From Archilochus colubris (lineage: Eukaryota > Chordata > Aves > Apodiformes > Trochilidae): DNA of 64,000 nt. Positions 27,401-42,400 of the stretch are shown piece after piece. The notes under the pieces were generated by a model. It had not been told where the DNA came from and made no database searches. It was given only the letters and a program-made list of their open reading frames with translations. Both the position numbers and the translations under genes were made by a program. The stretch covers positions 174,399,480 through 174,463,479 of the forward strand of contig CM041083.1 in NCBI GenBank assembly GCA_023079485.1. The letters run 5' to 3'. Positions within the stretch are counted from its first letter, which is position 1; each line of letters starts with the position of its first letter.

Positions 27401-30400
27401 GGAGTGCATTTCAATAGGGCGTGGGGTACCTCCCAGACCTCCTCGAGTAAGAGCATCTATAAAGCCACGGACTACAGCACTCCTCCTGGCTGTTCCAAAC
27501 TCATCCAAAGTGTACCTGTTATTGAAACATCACAATGGGTAAAACAAAACAGTGCACCTCATCATAACTTATTAGCTCAACTTTAATATATTTAACCATT
27601 TTTAGTTTCAGAAATCTTGCATCAATACTTCTACTATGAAGAATTCAAAACCTGATTTTTTTTTGACTCCTCCAAACAAATACAAAATACAACTTTGCCT
27701 TGAACCTCCCAATCACTTACCGTACAAATAAACAAACAAATAAATGTATCAGGCTTTCCATTTTTGTCCATATAGACAAGTATTGACTGGTCTAGGAATC
27801 CTGTTCACACGTGGTCCAGTTAACTTACAAGAGAAGCAACTGCACTGCAGCCTTCTTCTAGGCTACCACATGATGAGCAGTAAAAAAAGTTATTTTCATT
27901 TGATAGATGCTCACTCAAGTAATTCTTAGTTAGATATTTAATGGAGGGACAATTACAGCTCAGTGCATAATCTCAAATGGCTTGCTCACAATAGAGGAAA
28001 TATCAAGAGTATACACACAGCAGCTCATATTTGGAGCTTCCTGTCAGGGCTTAAGCATGATAGCAAGTGAAGGATGGGAAATTATCACTGCTAACAACCT
28101 GCTACAGCTGCTTAGAAACAGGGCTTTTTCAAACCAAAGAACACCTCTACTTATTTAGGAAAGAAAAAAAACCCAACCAAAAAAACACAATCCAAAGTTA
28201 AGCATTTTTAACAGAAGACATAAATTGAAAAGGAGAAAAAATACACAGGACGTTTTATTTTTCTAATAAAATCAAAGGTATGGCAGACAGTAAGCATTAT
28301 GTCACTTAGCAATACACCCAACATCTGAACAGATATAAAAATAATAATACAAAGCATGTTACTCACTGACTAAAGTTAAACGTGCATTCCATTCACAATT
28401 AAGCAGGATGTGGAAAAAAAAATGCAAAAGAAAACAATACTGTTTCAAAAATGTTCCTAATTAAGTTCAATTAGATTTCTATTTGCTGTAATGAGTCCAA
28501 GGGATCTTTCAGTTTTGCTCCTTTCAACCTACATGACCGAGAGGGGAAAAAATACACTGAAAAATCCTAAATTTCTGTTTAAACCTTTTTCTTCATACAC
28601 TGAACTCACTCACTCAGAGAGCAAATATCTGCAACTAAAAAAAATTATGAAAAAAGTATTTAATACATTACTATTTAGAAAAAATGATGCAATTAAAAGT
28701 GGTAGAGATCTGGGATCTGCTGACTACCCACAGTCCAGGAACAGCAGCATTGTAGTGAAAAATCTCAAGTGTTTTTAGAAACCAAAGAAGTCTTTTTTCC
28801 CCTCCAATAAACAGCTATATATGATTAAAAATACAACAGAAAAAAAATCTTGTGATCTTGTTATTAGTTTTGAAACCAGCATTAAAGAATAATTTTGTTT
28901 TAAGAGAAAACTACTCATTCTTCCCTTGCTCTAAGCAGAACAGGGTACAGCTACGAGAAAATCCTGCATCACAGAAAAACTCCATAATAACTATTATTTA
29001 CACTGGAAACACAGTGCTTACTGCTGCATTATTACATGCATTCATGTTAAGGGAAGTAAACAACATTTGGACTACTTTCAGTCCAGCTGCAATTTTTCAA
29101 AAACCCAGTAAAGGAATGATCACTGGGGAGGAAAGGAAGGAGGCGGAGAAAAAGCTTTGAAAAAAAAATCAAGAGTGTAGGACTGAAGAAGAAGAGCTCT
29201 GAGCTATTACTCTCCATATTTTCTACAAAACAGTTCTCAATTTTTCTGTTAGACACAGGAAGTGAAAATCAAGCAAGCATTTATTTCAGATCTCTACTGA
29301 CTCCAGTTCCCAGCAGTCCATCCATGGTGCGATCTTTCTGTCATCTTGCAGTTACCAAGACATTGATTAACATAGGAAGACAAGAATTTCTGGTTTTGTT
29401 TATGAACTTTTGCCCTTCTCCATCTTACTGCCCTTCATACAGTCAAATCACACTATTTATCAGCTGCAAGGGCAGTGATTTAGAAGAAGAGTGTTTAGTT
29501 CACACAGCAGTGCTTATATAGGTAACAAACAAGATGGAACTACTTTTTCTATGACCCAAATTTTACATTTTGAACTCAGTAGTTTGCTATACACTAGAGG
29601 TATACAAAAATTTATGGAAAGGAGTAAACTAAACCTCAAGTTTTAAAATGCAAAGCCTCAGTACTGCAATTTTTACAATACTGCTATATCAAGTAGTAAT
29701 GCATGAATGATGAGAGATATATGGTTACATCTCCTACAGTAATGTTTATTTTTGCCTTTTTGGTAGGAAAAAAAAAAAAAACCTACCTACCAAACTGTAC
29801 CTTCAATAATACTAGTACTGCTGTTTGTGAGAGATGTGTGAAAAAATATAAAGGTTTCTCTCCAGATTAATTTCAGACTAGCCAACTGTGGGTTTATATG
29901 TAAGGTGTGGTTTACTTTCCCCATAAATGTTAGGAAAGGAAAGCAATTGTTTTATAACATTTGATGGTAAAATAACAAAATATTTATTGCAGAACACATA
30001 ACTGTATCTGAAAACAATCTTATAAAATGTTGTGAGCACAGTGGTATCTGATCCTTTTCAGTTGTAAAAGAAGGTCTGGAGGACAGAATGTAAGAAACAC
30101 TTGGACTGTGCATTCTCCCCATGAGCTGCTCCACAGAAATTCACACTTTTGTACACTTGACACTCCCAAAGACAAGCCCAGCTTTTGAAAGACAGCCTAG
30201 TACTCTGCTGCCCTGGATACCTGCAGCTAAAAGTAATTTGCCATAGTTGCAAAATGTCATGAGACAAACAAGCAAAAAAACCAATATCCAAGCCAAAAAC
30301 TAAAAAGAAAAGTACCACCACCTCCTCAGGTATGGTCGATCAAATTAAAACAGTTCTTACAGTGCCACCTTGTGGTTAAGTCGTCTCTAGCCACTACCAT

Positions 30401-33400
30401 TTCATTTATGTTAAGTCCCTTCAGCAAATTCTGAAGAACTAACAAGTAGCATATATGATACATATATATTTATAAAAATACTCTTGTGCTTTAGAAGTCC
30501 ATTTGTAATAGACTGTTCTTAACAGATTACTGTACAGCTTATAATTGAAGACTTTCTTATTACCAGGAGCACTTCAGTAAGAGATAATTAGCCATATCAA
30601 TTTCTATTGTGGGAATTTAAATGAGACAACAATCACATGCTTTGGACAGTGTTTTTTCTTCTTCAGAAAAATCTCACAAGAGCAGTAGAAATTCACAATT
30701 CGTTTAGATTAAAATAAAAACAGTCTGACATTTTACTTCAATTAGAAACCAGTAAGCTGGAAAAAGTCCAGTGACATTTACTGTACCATAATTATGTCAA
30801 AAATACTTCTAAAATTTTAAGAAGATGAAATCTATTTAAAAAAAAAAATCTGATGAAAGACTAAATTGCTATCACTTCTGGCACAGTAATTCATGCCAAT
30901 CTTTAAATCTCAAAGGCTGGAAATACTAATTTCTGTTCTAGATTACTACAAACATTTACTTACTTATACAGGACAGGTCTATCTTGTAAGGCTTCCATGG
31001 CTTGAGCGAGAACAGGAGAAATGTCACACGACTCTTGCGTCAAAGCCCTACATTCATCTATAAAATACCAGAAGATTAAAATGGATTCTTTCCAGTGTAA
31101 TACCTTTTATAACAAGCTGTTAAACAAGAATGTGAGCCAAAAATTCAAACGTTTTTGGTTTTGGACTGAAGCCTTCTCGAACTGAAGAGCAATGGAAATT
31201 CACAGTTTGTTTAGTTACTTGGTCTAGTTTGTGTTAAAGTAATTCCCTCAATTAATTAATTGTATGTCAAATTATATGTAATTAAATTAAATGTCCATCA
31301 CAAATCTCATCAATATTAAAAATTAAAGGAAGCTTAGTATCTGGTTGCACCCATGTATGAGCATGAAATCCACATTCTGCCACTTTCCTTTATAACTTCA
31401 CCATGTTTCAGGTAAACTACTCAGAAAAAAGGAAGCAATTACTTGAGTAATTTGTGGGTTTATTTTGGAGGGTTCTCTGGTGTTTGTTTGGGTTGGTTTT
31501 TTTCTTTATTTCAGCTCTATTAACAATGTAATCTTGTCTATTCTGTGCAAAAATGTGGAAATCATATGAACACTGAGTGCTTGATGAGAGTGGAAACACA
31601 ACTATTATTTGAGGCTTCATCATCCACTGAAGAATAGTTAATGAACAATAGATCATATTGCAGCAGCTTTTTTTTGCCATATCTTTCTGTCAATGTCTTA
31701 GAAGATTAGTACAAAAGCATCAACATTCTGTATTATCAAGATGCTACACTGAATGCTGACACTTAGATCCAGAGCATATACATGGAAAACTAATCACCTA
31801 TTATTATTCAGAAGAGCATTCTGATTGAAAAAGAAAAAAAGCTTTATTTTCAGGTAATAAGCCATTCCTCACACTATACCAGATCTTACTACTAGATTGA
31901 CAGAAACAAGAACTTCCCTGAGACCTGCAAGAAAATAAAATGCAATGCACTTAACACTTCCCTTAGGCCATGAAGCTGTAGCTGCTGTTCTCTATGGAAA
32001 ACCATCTGACAATACATAACAATACAATAAATATTATAGTTTTACAGAGATGACACAGATCCAAAACAGGAGAGAATTTCAATCGACCGTTCCATTCACA
32101 GAAGCTTGCTTTTGGACAAACCTTTCACTAAGAAAGAAACCCAAAGCCTTAGTAAGGAATATTGGAAAGGGTTTTTGCCAAGTTCGTATCAGGGAATTAA
32201 AGGAATCATCATAATGATATTCATAAACATAAAAACATTCTTAGCCCTACTTTGAGTCCATCTGTAAAGCCGTTCATAAGATGTCTCCTGCAGTAAAGCC
32301 ATCTGTTCCATAATTTCCAAGCTACAAGACAAAAAGATTTTATTTGTAAATACTATTTTAGGTAGTACTAGTAAAGGCACATACACATTAAATAAAATAT
32401 ACCACTATGAATATTTTGAAAATTTGAAATATACTTCTAATCTCTGTGTTGATGTGAAATACTCTGTATGTCACATGAAGTAAAGAACAAAACTTTGCTG
32501 TAACTTCTCCTTTTAACTATCACATAGTTATTTTTGCACTATTTTAAGTAACACTCACCCTGCTCTCTGCTGATTTGTCCGGAGGAGAATCTTGACATCA
32601 TCATGAATTTGCTTTACTCTTCCTAAAGCCTTGAAAAAATCCTAAAAACAAAACAAAACAAACTTAAAAAGGAAAAAAAAAGCAGTGTTTAAAACCACTA
32701 ACTTCTCATTCAAACCTCTAGCATTCTGAGCAATCTGTACTCCCCATTTCAATAATCTGTATTTCTGTTCCTTGCAGGTCTGAGTTCCAACTGCTGCTCT
32801 GAAAATACCAGTTCCCCCATCTCACCCTTCAATCCACCTGAATAGCCTTAGGACCACATACATCTACATGTCTTTTAAATACCTCCAGTGATGGTGACTC
32901 CACCACTTCCTTGGGCAGCTTGTTCCAATGCTTGACAACCCTTAATAATGAGAAATTTTTCCTAACATCCAATCTAAATCTCCCCTGGCACAAATTGAGA
33001 CCATTTTCCTTTTGTCCACGTGCTAGCTACTTGGGAGAAGAGACCAACATCCAGCTCACTAAAACCTTTTCTCAGGTAGTTTTAGAGAGTCAGAAGGTCA
33101 ACCCTGAATCTCCTCCAGACTGAATAATCCCAGTTCCCTCAGCCTTCTGCCAGCTTCATCACCCTTAAGACACCCTCCAGTAGCTCCACGTCCTTCTTGT
33201 AGTGAGGGGCTCAAAACTGAACACAGTACTCAAGGTGCAGCCTCACCAGTGCAGGGGGACGATCACTTCCCTTCTCCTGCTGGCCACGCTATTCTTGATA
33301 CAAGCCAGGATGCTGTTGGCCTTCTTAGCCACCTGGGCACACTGCTGGCTCATACTCAGCCAGGTGTCAACCAGCACCCCCAGGTTCTTTTCCTCTGGGC

Positions 33401-36400
33401 AGCTTCCCCAAGCCTGCAGCCCTTCATGGGGTGGTTGTGACCCAAGTGCAGGACTCAGCCTGCACTTGGCCTTACTAAATCCCATTTCACTGGCCTTGGC
33501 CCATCTATCCAGACTGTTCAGATCATTCTGCAAAGCCTTCCTAGCCTCAGGCAGATCAACACTTGGTATCCACAAACCTACTGAGGGTACACTAATACTC
33601 CTTGTCCAGATCATTGATTAAGATATTAAAAAGAACTGGCCCAGTAGGGAGCCCTGGGGACCACCACTTGTGACCAGCCACCAACTGAATATAACTCCAT
33701 TCACCACAACTCTTATCAAATAGATTAATCCTTGTTCTGCTGAAAAAAAAAGCACTATAAATGGCACAGCGTTGCCTTCATTGTTCTCTGTAACATGTGC
33801 TTTTTAGAAACCTGAATGTTCTTTAATGGTAATAGTACAAAAGCATATAGCAATTAGCCAAGTGCACAATCATTTAACACATTTCGTTTATGCTTTCATT
33901 AGCACTGTTTATGGTTATCTGTTCCATGTCTTTAATAATGCTTTAACTGCAAACAGGATGCCTGTTGAAATAAGATAGTATTTCTCAGCAGGTAGTCCAC
34001 ATTTAAGTGGAGGTTTCTATGCAACTACAATAATAAACATCTACTAAGTGCATTCAATTGTCTCGTTATTCAGTGTGCTTTTACTTGAGAACAATATGCC
34101 TTCTTATCCAAACCATAAGCATAATTCCAAAATTTGTTTTGGAAGGTGGCTAAAAGTGAATCACCACCAAATAATAATGAATGAGAGTCAGATTATATTG
34201 TTTCAAGTCACTGAATACTATATACATGCATATGCAAAATGCACACACACACACACATGCACAGGGGTAGTACTATGCATTATTGAAGAACTGCAAATTT
34301 CTCGTTTGCTTAATTTGAGTGTGATAACACTTTAAAAAAATCAGCACTGAAAATTAAGGCTTTATAAAGGTCTTTTTGAAGTGTAGAACCACATGATAGC
34401 TCATTTGCCCCTTAAACTCATTATACAAACTAGAATTCAATCCTGATTTTCTTTCTTGTTACTTGAATCTTTCATCACACATTTCCAACTCATCAGAAAT
34501 TCATCTTTCTGTTAAAAGGTACATTCATCCATAAAGAATTACATTACTCACTAATAAGAAGATCGCATGTACAATTCAGCTAGGACACTTCTACATTTTA
34601 GTTCAGGGCAAAGCTTTAATGATCATTGAGTTACCTCAGTAATTGGCTCATCTTTTGTTCCTCGAAGGAGGTTCATTTCATCTGGTGTCAGCTGGAATTT
34701 TGCTATGAACGCATCTGCAACTTGTGCTTTCATTTCTAGTCTCTGACTGAGATAAAACAAAATGAAGAAGACATTACCTCTTATGTTTCTCAGACTTATT
34801 TTGCATATTCATACTTCTGCAAATGTTAGCATTAGAAATCAGTGTTATTAAATTCTAGTAATACACCTAATATATCAAACACTTGAGTTGCATCATCACA
34901 TGCAATTTTTACTATGCTTACATAGATTTCTATGTATAGACAATGCAAAGATAAGTTAGCACATTTAAAAACTAGCAAGTTCTTTTAATAGTTAAAAGAA
35001 TATTTTTTAAAGTTATCTAATCCAGATAATTTGTGCTTGTACAGTTGTAGTGCTTGCAGTTATTTCCTTTCCAACCTATCAAGGAAAGAATGGGGTTTCA
35101 GCTCATGTTTTCAGAGAGACACAACAAGCTGTACCACCCAAAATGAGAAAATGGTCACCAGATTAATCCACTTTTTTTTGTGGAAAAGATTCTTTTTAAC
35201 AACACACAGTTGGGATACAAGTTTACTAATTTTAAAAACAAACAAACAAACAAACAAAAAATGTATTGTCTAATTCTCTTGTTGATTATCCTCCTCAAAA
35301 TAAACACAGCAGGGAGGTAATATGCAAAAGAAAAACAAACCCCAAAACACCATCATCTCTTGGGCAGCATCTTTTTGCACGAGTTTTATCACACACCTTA
35401 TGACCACAAAAGGACCCTAATGAATAGTTATATTCCACAGGAAGGGACTGGAATTCCTGTAGCAATGGGGAAAATGCTCAAATTGTGGTTTGAGCATGCA
35501 GTATTCCAGGAAATAGACTTTTTTAGGACATTGAGAAGACACTATTTAGTTATTTGTAGAACAAGGCTCAATTACTTTAAGACCATTTCATCTGCCACAG
35601 TGATTACTGCAAGACAAATACACTGTTTTTACAGGGTGGTAAGGCAGGCAATACACGTCTGACTGCCATAATTAAATTTCCTTGCAAGATCAAAGCTTGA
35701 AAAGTATGCATTCACTTATTTACCACTTTTCTACTCTCTAAATAGAATCTAGACTGTAGTCAGTTGAAGAAGCACAGAAAACTAGGTTCCCCCTGTAGAC
35801 ATGGATGGCCTTCCCATCTGCAGTTCCACAAACTACTTTAGAGATCAGGTGAAATGTTTCTCAGTCACCACTACTCTAGCATAGTGAACAGTGAGAATAA
35901 AAGGGATATAAAATCCAAAAATGTTTTTACAGTAAAATTGATTAAAATCAAAGGGGAAACCAACCCAGTACTTATAAGTCACACAGAAGACACCTAAATA
36001 ATAAGAAAACCAAAAAAACTCATCTGCTTTAATAGCACATCTTTAACTGACATGTCAGTCAGGGTCCTAGGTGGCTGTTTGGACTTTACACACTGACAGT
36101 TTTCCAAGGCTTCAAAATCCACCTGTCTATTTGGTTTTCTCCAACTTAACTCTACAATTGCAAATTCAGAATGTTAAGCTGAATCTTCCTCAGGGAAGGA
36201 ATGAGAGTGATGGAGAATAATTTTGGCCAACTGAGCCAACAATGACAGTAGATGCATCCATGACAAATCACTTTCAATCAATCTGATAGCAGTTCATCTA
36301 AATCTAGATCACCTAAATCTAAAAAGAGAGGGTTCAGAAAATATACATACAAACCATGCTCCCAAGAACTAACAGACAGCAGTGTAATAAAAAAGAGTAT

Positions 36401-39400
36401 TTCTTAATTAAATATTTGACTTGTCAGAGATCTTCTCATGGTAACTACATCATTCTCACAACACAGCTGAAAGATGAATCAGGTCTGTTCTGTAGTAATA
36501 GATTCCACCACTGCTAAGATGGTTGAGCCATGCTGCCCTCTACTGCCCTTTCCACTGTGCCAGGAACTCTTTATACTATCATGAAATTAATCACACCAGG
36601 GAACAAAGCAGTAATTACGATAATTAAAAAACCATAACTACTCAAATTGAAAATCAGGGAAGAATACTTAAAAATTTCAAATGCACCAAACGATGGTGCA
36701 TTCAACAGTGTGTCCCTTCCTTTTCCACACAATGGTGCTGACAAAATCTAATTTATCAACTTCACCATCACTGGATGTGGTTGAAACCATCATGTGGATG
36801 TGGGCAAATTAATTTCATTTAATAGTTGCTCCAAGTCTCTCCTCTTTTGTTGGAAACCTCAATTTAATATGAGACCACAAAGCCAAAAAAACTTACACTG
36901 GATTATCCCTATCTTTAGGGAAAAGAAGAAAGGTAGCAAGGAGACTGCAGAAACCAAATGTAAGACCTTTAGTTTCAACTGAAACAAGATCACAGAAGTA
37001 GTAGGGATGTCGAGAAACTTATCTGTTCTTTGAATGTGTGAATCTCCAGAGCACATAAACTTTTCACAGAATCATAGAATCGTCTGGGTTGGAAGGGACC
37101 TCAAACACACCAACCCACCACCCCAACCACAACCACACCACAAAACCCAAAAACCACACCCACCCACCAACACACTTTTAAGTGTTTTTACAGAAGATTT
37201 CCCTTTACTATTATCTCCTGTTCTTCAGATTTTTTTGAATGCAAAATTTCACCAAACCAGAGGTAAAGGGAAGTCTGATTTTAGGAAGTGCAACATACCA
37301 GGAATAACCGGGTTTTTTTCAGCTTGCTTTGCAGATTTCTTGGAATTAGGGCTGCAGACCTTCCAAGAACAAGGGCCAGAGTCACAAATGGTACAAACAG
37401 CATGCTCTTTAGTCCAAGCTGGAATTCTGTATCCCTTCACTCCCAGGGTTGTAAAAATGAACAATGGCAGAAGATCTTGCAGAGGATCTCTCCAGCTGCA
37501 AGTCCTCACTCTGCCCAATGCCCCCCCCTTCATCACTTTTTTGCTGCTACAGAAAAAAGGGTTCAATCAAACATCATGCTTAAAGCCATTCCCATCTCTG
37601 CCTGTGTCTTTGGCTCACACTTGCCATAATTGCTCACTGACTCACGCCGCACACTCCCAAGTAAATCACATTTAACTACTGGCAAGCTTAAAGTTTCACA
37701 ATGTGAAGGCAAAGTAATAACCTCAAGGTGGCAGCAATGTTTCATCTATGTCTCCCAAGATAATGATCCGGAATCAGGGAGCAACACCTAACCTAAGCCT
37801 AAATAAAAGCACAACTCTGAATGTTGGTAGAGCTCTTTCCCTGGGGCTCTTCACAAAGGCCGTGGGATTTCAACAAGCTCCTTTGTTTCAAAATCCAGGT
37901 TAGCCATCTCTGCGGATACTATATCCTAAATGATGGATGTGGAACAAAAATGTTAAGTGCTATGCAGTCTTGACTGCTACCTGGCACTACACAGTATTAA
38001 TAAGACCAATACATTTGCATAGGCATTTAATTTAAAATATATGTATATTTCCTCAAACATAAGCTAAAAGCTATTTAGCTAGAAATTAATCAATCCTATT
38101 GAAACAGGAAATTGGATTAAAATATCAATTAAGCTTGCTATAATTATTTCACTGCAGTAAGTGCTATGCAAAACACACTGCAGGCAACAACAAAAGCTAG
38201 AGTAGGGTCATCCTACATAAAACCCAAAGCAACCAGTACCTGTGCAGATGCTTGGCACATTTCAAGACCCACTGCTCTTTCTGTAAACATGGGCATTTTG
38301 AAATTGTGTGCTAAGCATGTGAATTACAGCAGAGGAAACATCTAATTTTGGTTAAAAAAAAAAAAAAAAAAGCTTTGGGATAACACTGAAGTTATCCCTG
38401 CATAAAAGGAACAAAACTAACAGATCATGGGAACACTGCTTCAATGCAAAGCAGAAAGTGCCAAGTGCTGGTAGACTTTTGAGCTTGGGTGGGGGACAAG
38501 ACTTCAACAAAGAGCGATTTCCCCAGTTTTAATCGTTACCAGGGAGACAGAATTCTTTTGCAAGAGAACTCAAAAGGCCAGGAAAACTATGCACTTCATG
38601 CACTTTTCCCTTGAACCAAAGACAAATGTGCATTGTTTGTTGGGATTATCACCTAGACAGCTCAAAAAATGAGGTGGAGAAGAAACAGGCTTTTCCAAAG
38701 CTTAATTTTATCTTGCCACAAAGTACAACACAAAAAAAATCTACTAGCTTCCTTTACTAGGATGAGATGCAGCAGCACGTTCTGAAATGACTTTCCATTT
38801 GTGGTTCTGAGGATTCAACACATTTTTACAGCCTCAAAAAGATGGAGTATTTCTAACTTATAAAAAAATAACAGCCATCTTTAAAAGGCATCTATAAATG
38901 TCTTCCAGCAGCAACGGGAAAAATCCTGTTTCTGTAGTGGTTTTTGTGGAAGGAAAATATGCAAGACTATATAACAAAGTATCTACACACGAGTAATTGT
39001 CAGGAACTATTCCTTAAGAATAAGTACCAGGTAGAAAAATTAATTTGTAAATGCCCAGAGAAAGTGTTTTAATTCTACATTTTGTCTGTCAAACACATCT
39101 TTATTAAAGAGAAAGTGAAATACCGTGAGAAGGTAATCAGTAAATACAGCGTAAGTAAATATAACATTCTCTCCTTAATTAAAAAACAGGAAGCCAACAA
39201 AAATCAGTGAATTGATTAACGTTCCCAGGATACAGGAAAATAGCAGTAATACTACAGACGGCTTTAGTGAGACCTCATCTCAAAATCAGATCACAGTCCT
39301 GATCATCTGTGTTCAAGAGTAACAGACTCCCATTAGACAAGATCATAGGAATGAAGAACCTCATTTATGAGAGGAGATGAAGGGAACTCTTGTGACAAAG

Positions 39401-42400
39401 GATGAGAAAAGATGATTTCTATCCAAGAAATAAATTGGAAATTAAGGAAAGGCCTTTACTGGAAAGAACAAACAATCTAGGTAAATGTTCCAGGAACAGC
39501 AACACACCAAAATGCAGAAATAATTAACTACTTATATGTTGAGCAGTTTATGAGTTTATCAAAGTCATCATGCAAATCATGTCTGGCAGCAGAAGACTGG
39601 ACTTAAACATGGAAGGTAACCCCAATCTAAAAGACAGCTAACCTGCTAGGCTGCAGCTCTGCCATGTAATACATTCTGCTCTAAAAATAAGTAGGCAAAA
39701 TGATAAAGGCTAAATCCACAGTTAAGCAACAGAGGATACTAACTGCACTGATATGATTCAAAACTTTCCAAACAACTTACTAAACTTGAGAATAATGTTT
39801 TTAAAAATTTTTTTAAAAGAGCTTATATGCTGTAAATAAATACACAAAATTCAGTTAATTCTTACACACCAATCAGGATTCCTAAAAATATTGTTGGTAG
39901 GTATCTGGAAAATAGTCTAGATAAACTATTTTCACATCCAACTCTTCACAGCACTCATGTGAGATATATACATATACTTAGTAGGTAAATCAGCATTAAG
40001 CACTGGATAAGATACAAGATATGTTTTCTAATTTACAAACAGAGATATGTTAAAAAGGAGTGTATTCCCACTGTATTGCTTGCAGAGGTGAGCTAGCTGA
40101 TAGTGTCATACCAGACTGATATATTCAGCATATCTTTAATACAATCTAAAGACATTTGAAAGGGGACTGCCTGGTCTAGTTTCAAATTTGCCATAAAATC
40201 AAAAAATGTTGCCAAAGGCATGAATATAACACATTGTTCTCTAGCTCCACCTGGAATAAGATGAGAATGAATGAGCTTAACCAGCAGCAAAAGGAGAACT
40301 ACATCAGCTAGTAGGAAAACAATAAAGCAGCAATGCATTTCCAGAGAAGACCATGGGCTCTCTGTTTCTGGGCTTTTCTTCTAAGAGCAGATCAGACAAA
40401 CATCAATCAGGAATGGTATCATGTAACTGATTCTGCACTGATGATGACTTTTTCCTCAATCTGTAAGACCATGCCTCATTTCATATTGATCAAGAGTACT
40501 TCATGTTTCAACAGAGTACATGGCTGCTAGGTAGAAAAGCTTGCTGAACATAAGGCTTGTGCTTTCTCTGCTGGTCATTGCTAGGATATGGCAAATTAGG
40601 TGGATTCTTTTGGTTTTTTTCTTCAGATCCACTTCAGCTCTCTTGATTCCTGTGTATGCTCTGTTACCTATTCTTTATTTTGGTGCAACTCAGGAAAAGA
40701 AAATTAGCCTTGGAACCTTCACTCTCCCCCACATCAAATCACCATTCAGTTTAGGCAATCTCTGCTTTTGCTCATGAAGCATATCCACCACAGGAATAAA
40801 TGTAATTACAAGTCTCAAAAGGTCAAGACATGAAATACAGCTCATCAGTGCAAACCACCACATCACCACATTTTCCAGCATACACTGGTGAAACTCAACC
40901 TCTCTAACCTGCTACAAATACTGAACTTTCTGCATCATTTCCAACTAAGACAAAAAATATATTTCTTTAAAAACAAAATTAAAAAGTATCACCAGGAGAA
41001 AAACATGACAGATTTGTAGTGTAGCACTACTAAAGCAGCAGATGTTCACAGGGAACCATTTTCCTAAGACTTTTGACCTTGTATTGATCAAGGAGGTGAC
41101 TGACAAATCATTCACTGAACCCTACAGGCTGCTGAATTTAAATAAAGACCAAGCCTGAATGTAATTAAACTAAAATAAACTGAAGTACAGAGTGCTGCAT
41201 TCCAAAATATGTTTGTGAACCAGATTTAACTATTTTTTAAAAGTGAAAAAATCCCAGTACTACAGAAACTGACTCTTCAGAATCAACTTTTTATAATGAT
41301 TCTGACATCAAAGCACACATTTTACTGTTTAAGAACACAATTAAAAGAAATTAGCAAAACAAGACAACATGTAAGGGTGTTCAAGTGTTAAGCTCAGTTA
41401 AAGCTCTGAAACTGTAACGACTCAAAATAGCTGTCCCAGCTATTTCTATTTCCATTTTTTCATAATTTTTAGAGTAAGGTGGACTCTACTTCCACAGAAC
41501 TACTTTTGACTCTCACCAATTTTCTATTTCTGTAGGCCTATTTTCTGTGATGTCCCTGAGCACACACATCCACTCACATAATTGCTCTTATTTCATTTTA
41601 TAATTAGCATTACAACTTAGTAGTACAATACTATTGACTTACCTTTCTCTGGTTTAGGATTGAATGTTTTTCTACTTTTAACTGCAGTTTACTTTAAAAT
41701 TGATATCAATTGTAACATTTTTTGAGAAAATTAACTTTTCACAAGAACTGACCAGACATGAAGATGGTTTACCTAAGCCAAAGGTATCATCTGCCATTTA
41801 CTAAAAACTGTCTTAAAACTATTATAGAAAGACAATTAGACATTTTTCAACACCAGAAGTAACATCTATTAGAAAATGAAGGGAAGTAAATAAAAAGCTG
41901 AGAAATACTCAGCTATTTGCCTAAATAACATTCTATCCTCATATTCTCCAAGTGAAAACAGCAAGCTATTTTCCCTCAAATTCTAAATACAAATGTTAAA
42001 TATTTCAAAACTATAGGTTCCTAACTACCATAATTGTATTTCATGCATCTGAAAGCTGTCTTCCTTCAGTTTTAGAACACTGAATGAAACCATAATTTTC
42101 CTCCTACAAGAAAATGGTCAGCTAAAGCAAATCAGACAAATGCTAGGCATAATAGCTAAAAATAACAGGAGGTGCTTTTTTGACCAATAGCTAGAGCAGC
42201 AAATCATTTTCTGCAAAACAAAATAATCTGTGCATTTACTTTTTACCAATGGCTAAAACCCATGAGAACAGGACTTAATGGAGTACTCGGGGAGAAGGTC
42301 AGAGTCAAGATAACTTCCCTTAAAGACAATGTAAACAACTGGTTCAGCAAAATGACAGAATGTAATATGACCTCCATTACAAAAAGTAAAATTACACAGA

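Larger units (their letters stand above)
32642..34634 (-). other. COG6: COG6 intron 5
   Basis: About half of this intron is the antisense CR1 with the ORF2 remnant (32785-33735). It also has the CA microsatellite at 34242. Confidence 0.8.

Noticed and set aside
31249..31262. Palindrome CAATTAATTAATTG
   Set aside because: AT-rich palindromes of this length are common by chance in this base composition.
33202..33621. 139-codon + strand frame
   Set aside because: It is the reverse of the CR1 ORF2 remnant. The coding-like sense is on the minus strand.
37034..37675. 213-codon + strand open frame
   Set aside because: It begins near a CR1 stub and runs through the C/A tract into unique intron sequence. 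No domain is recognisable and it is antisense inside COG6 intron 4.
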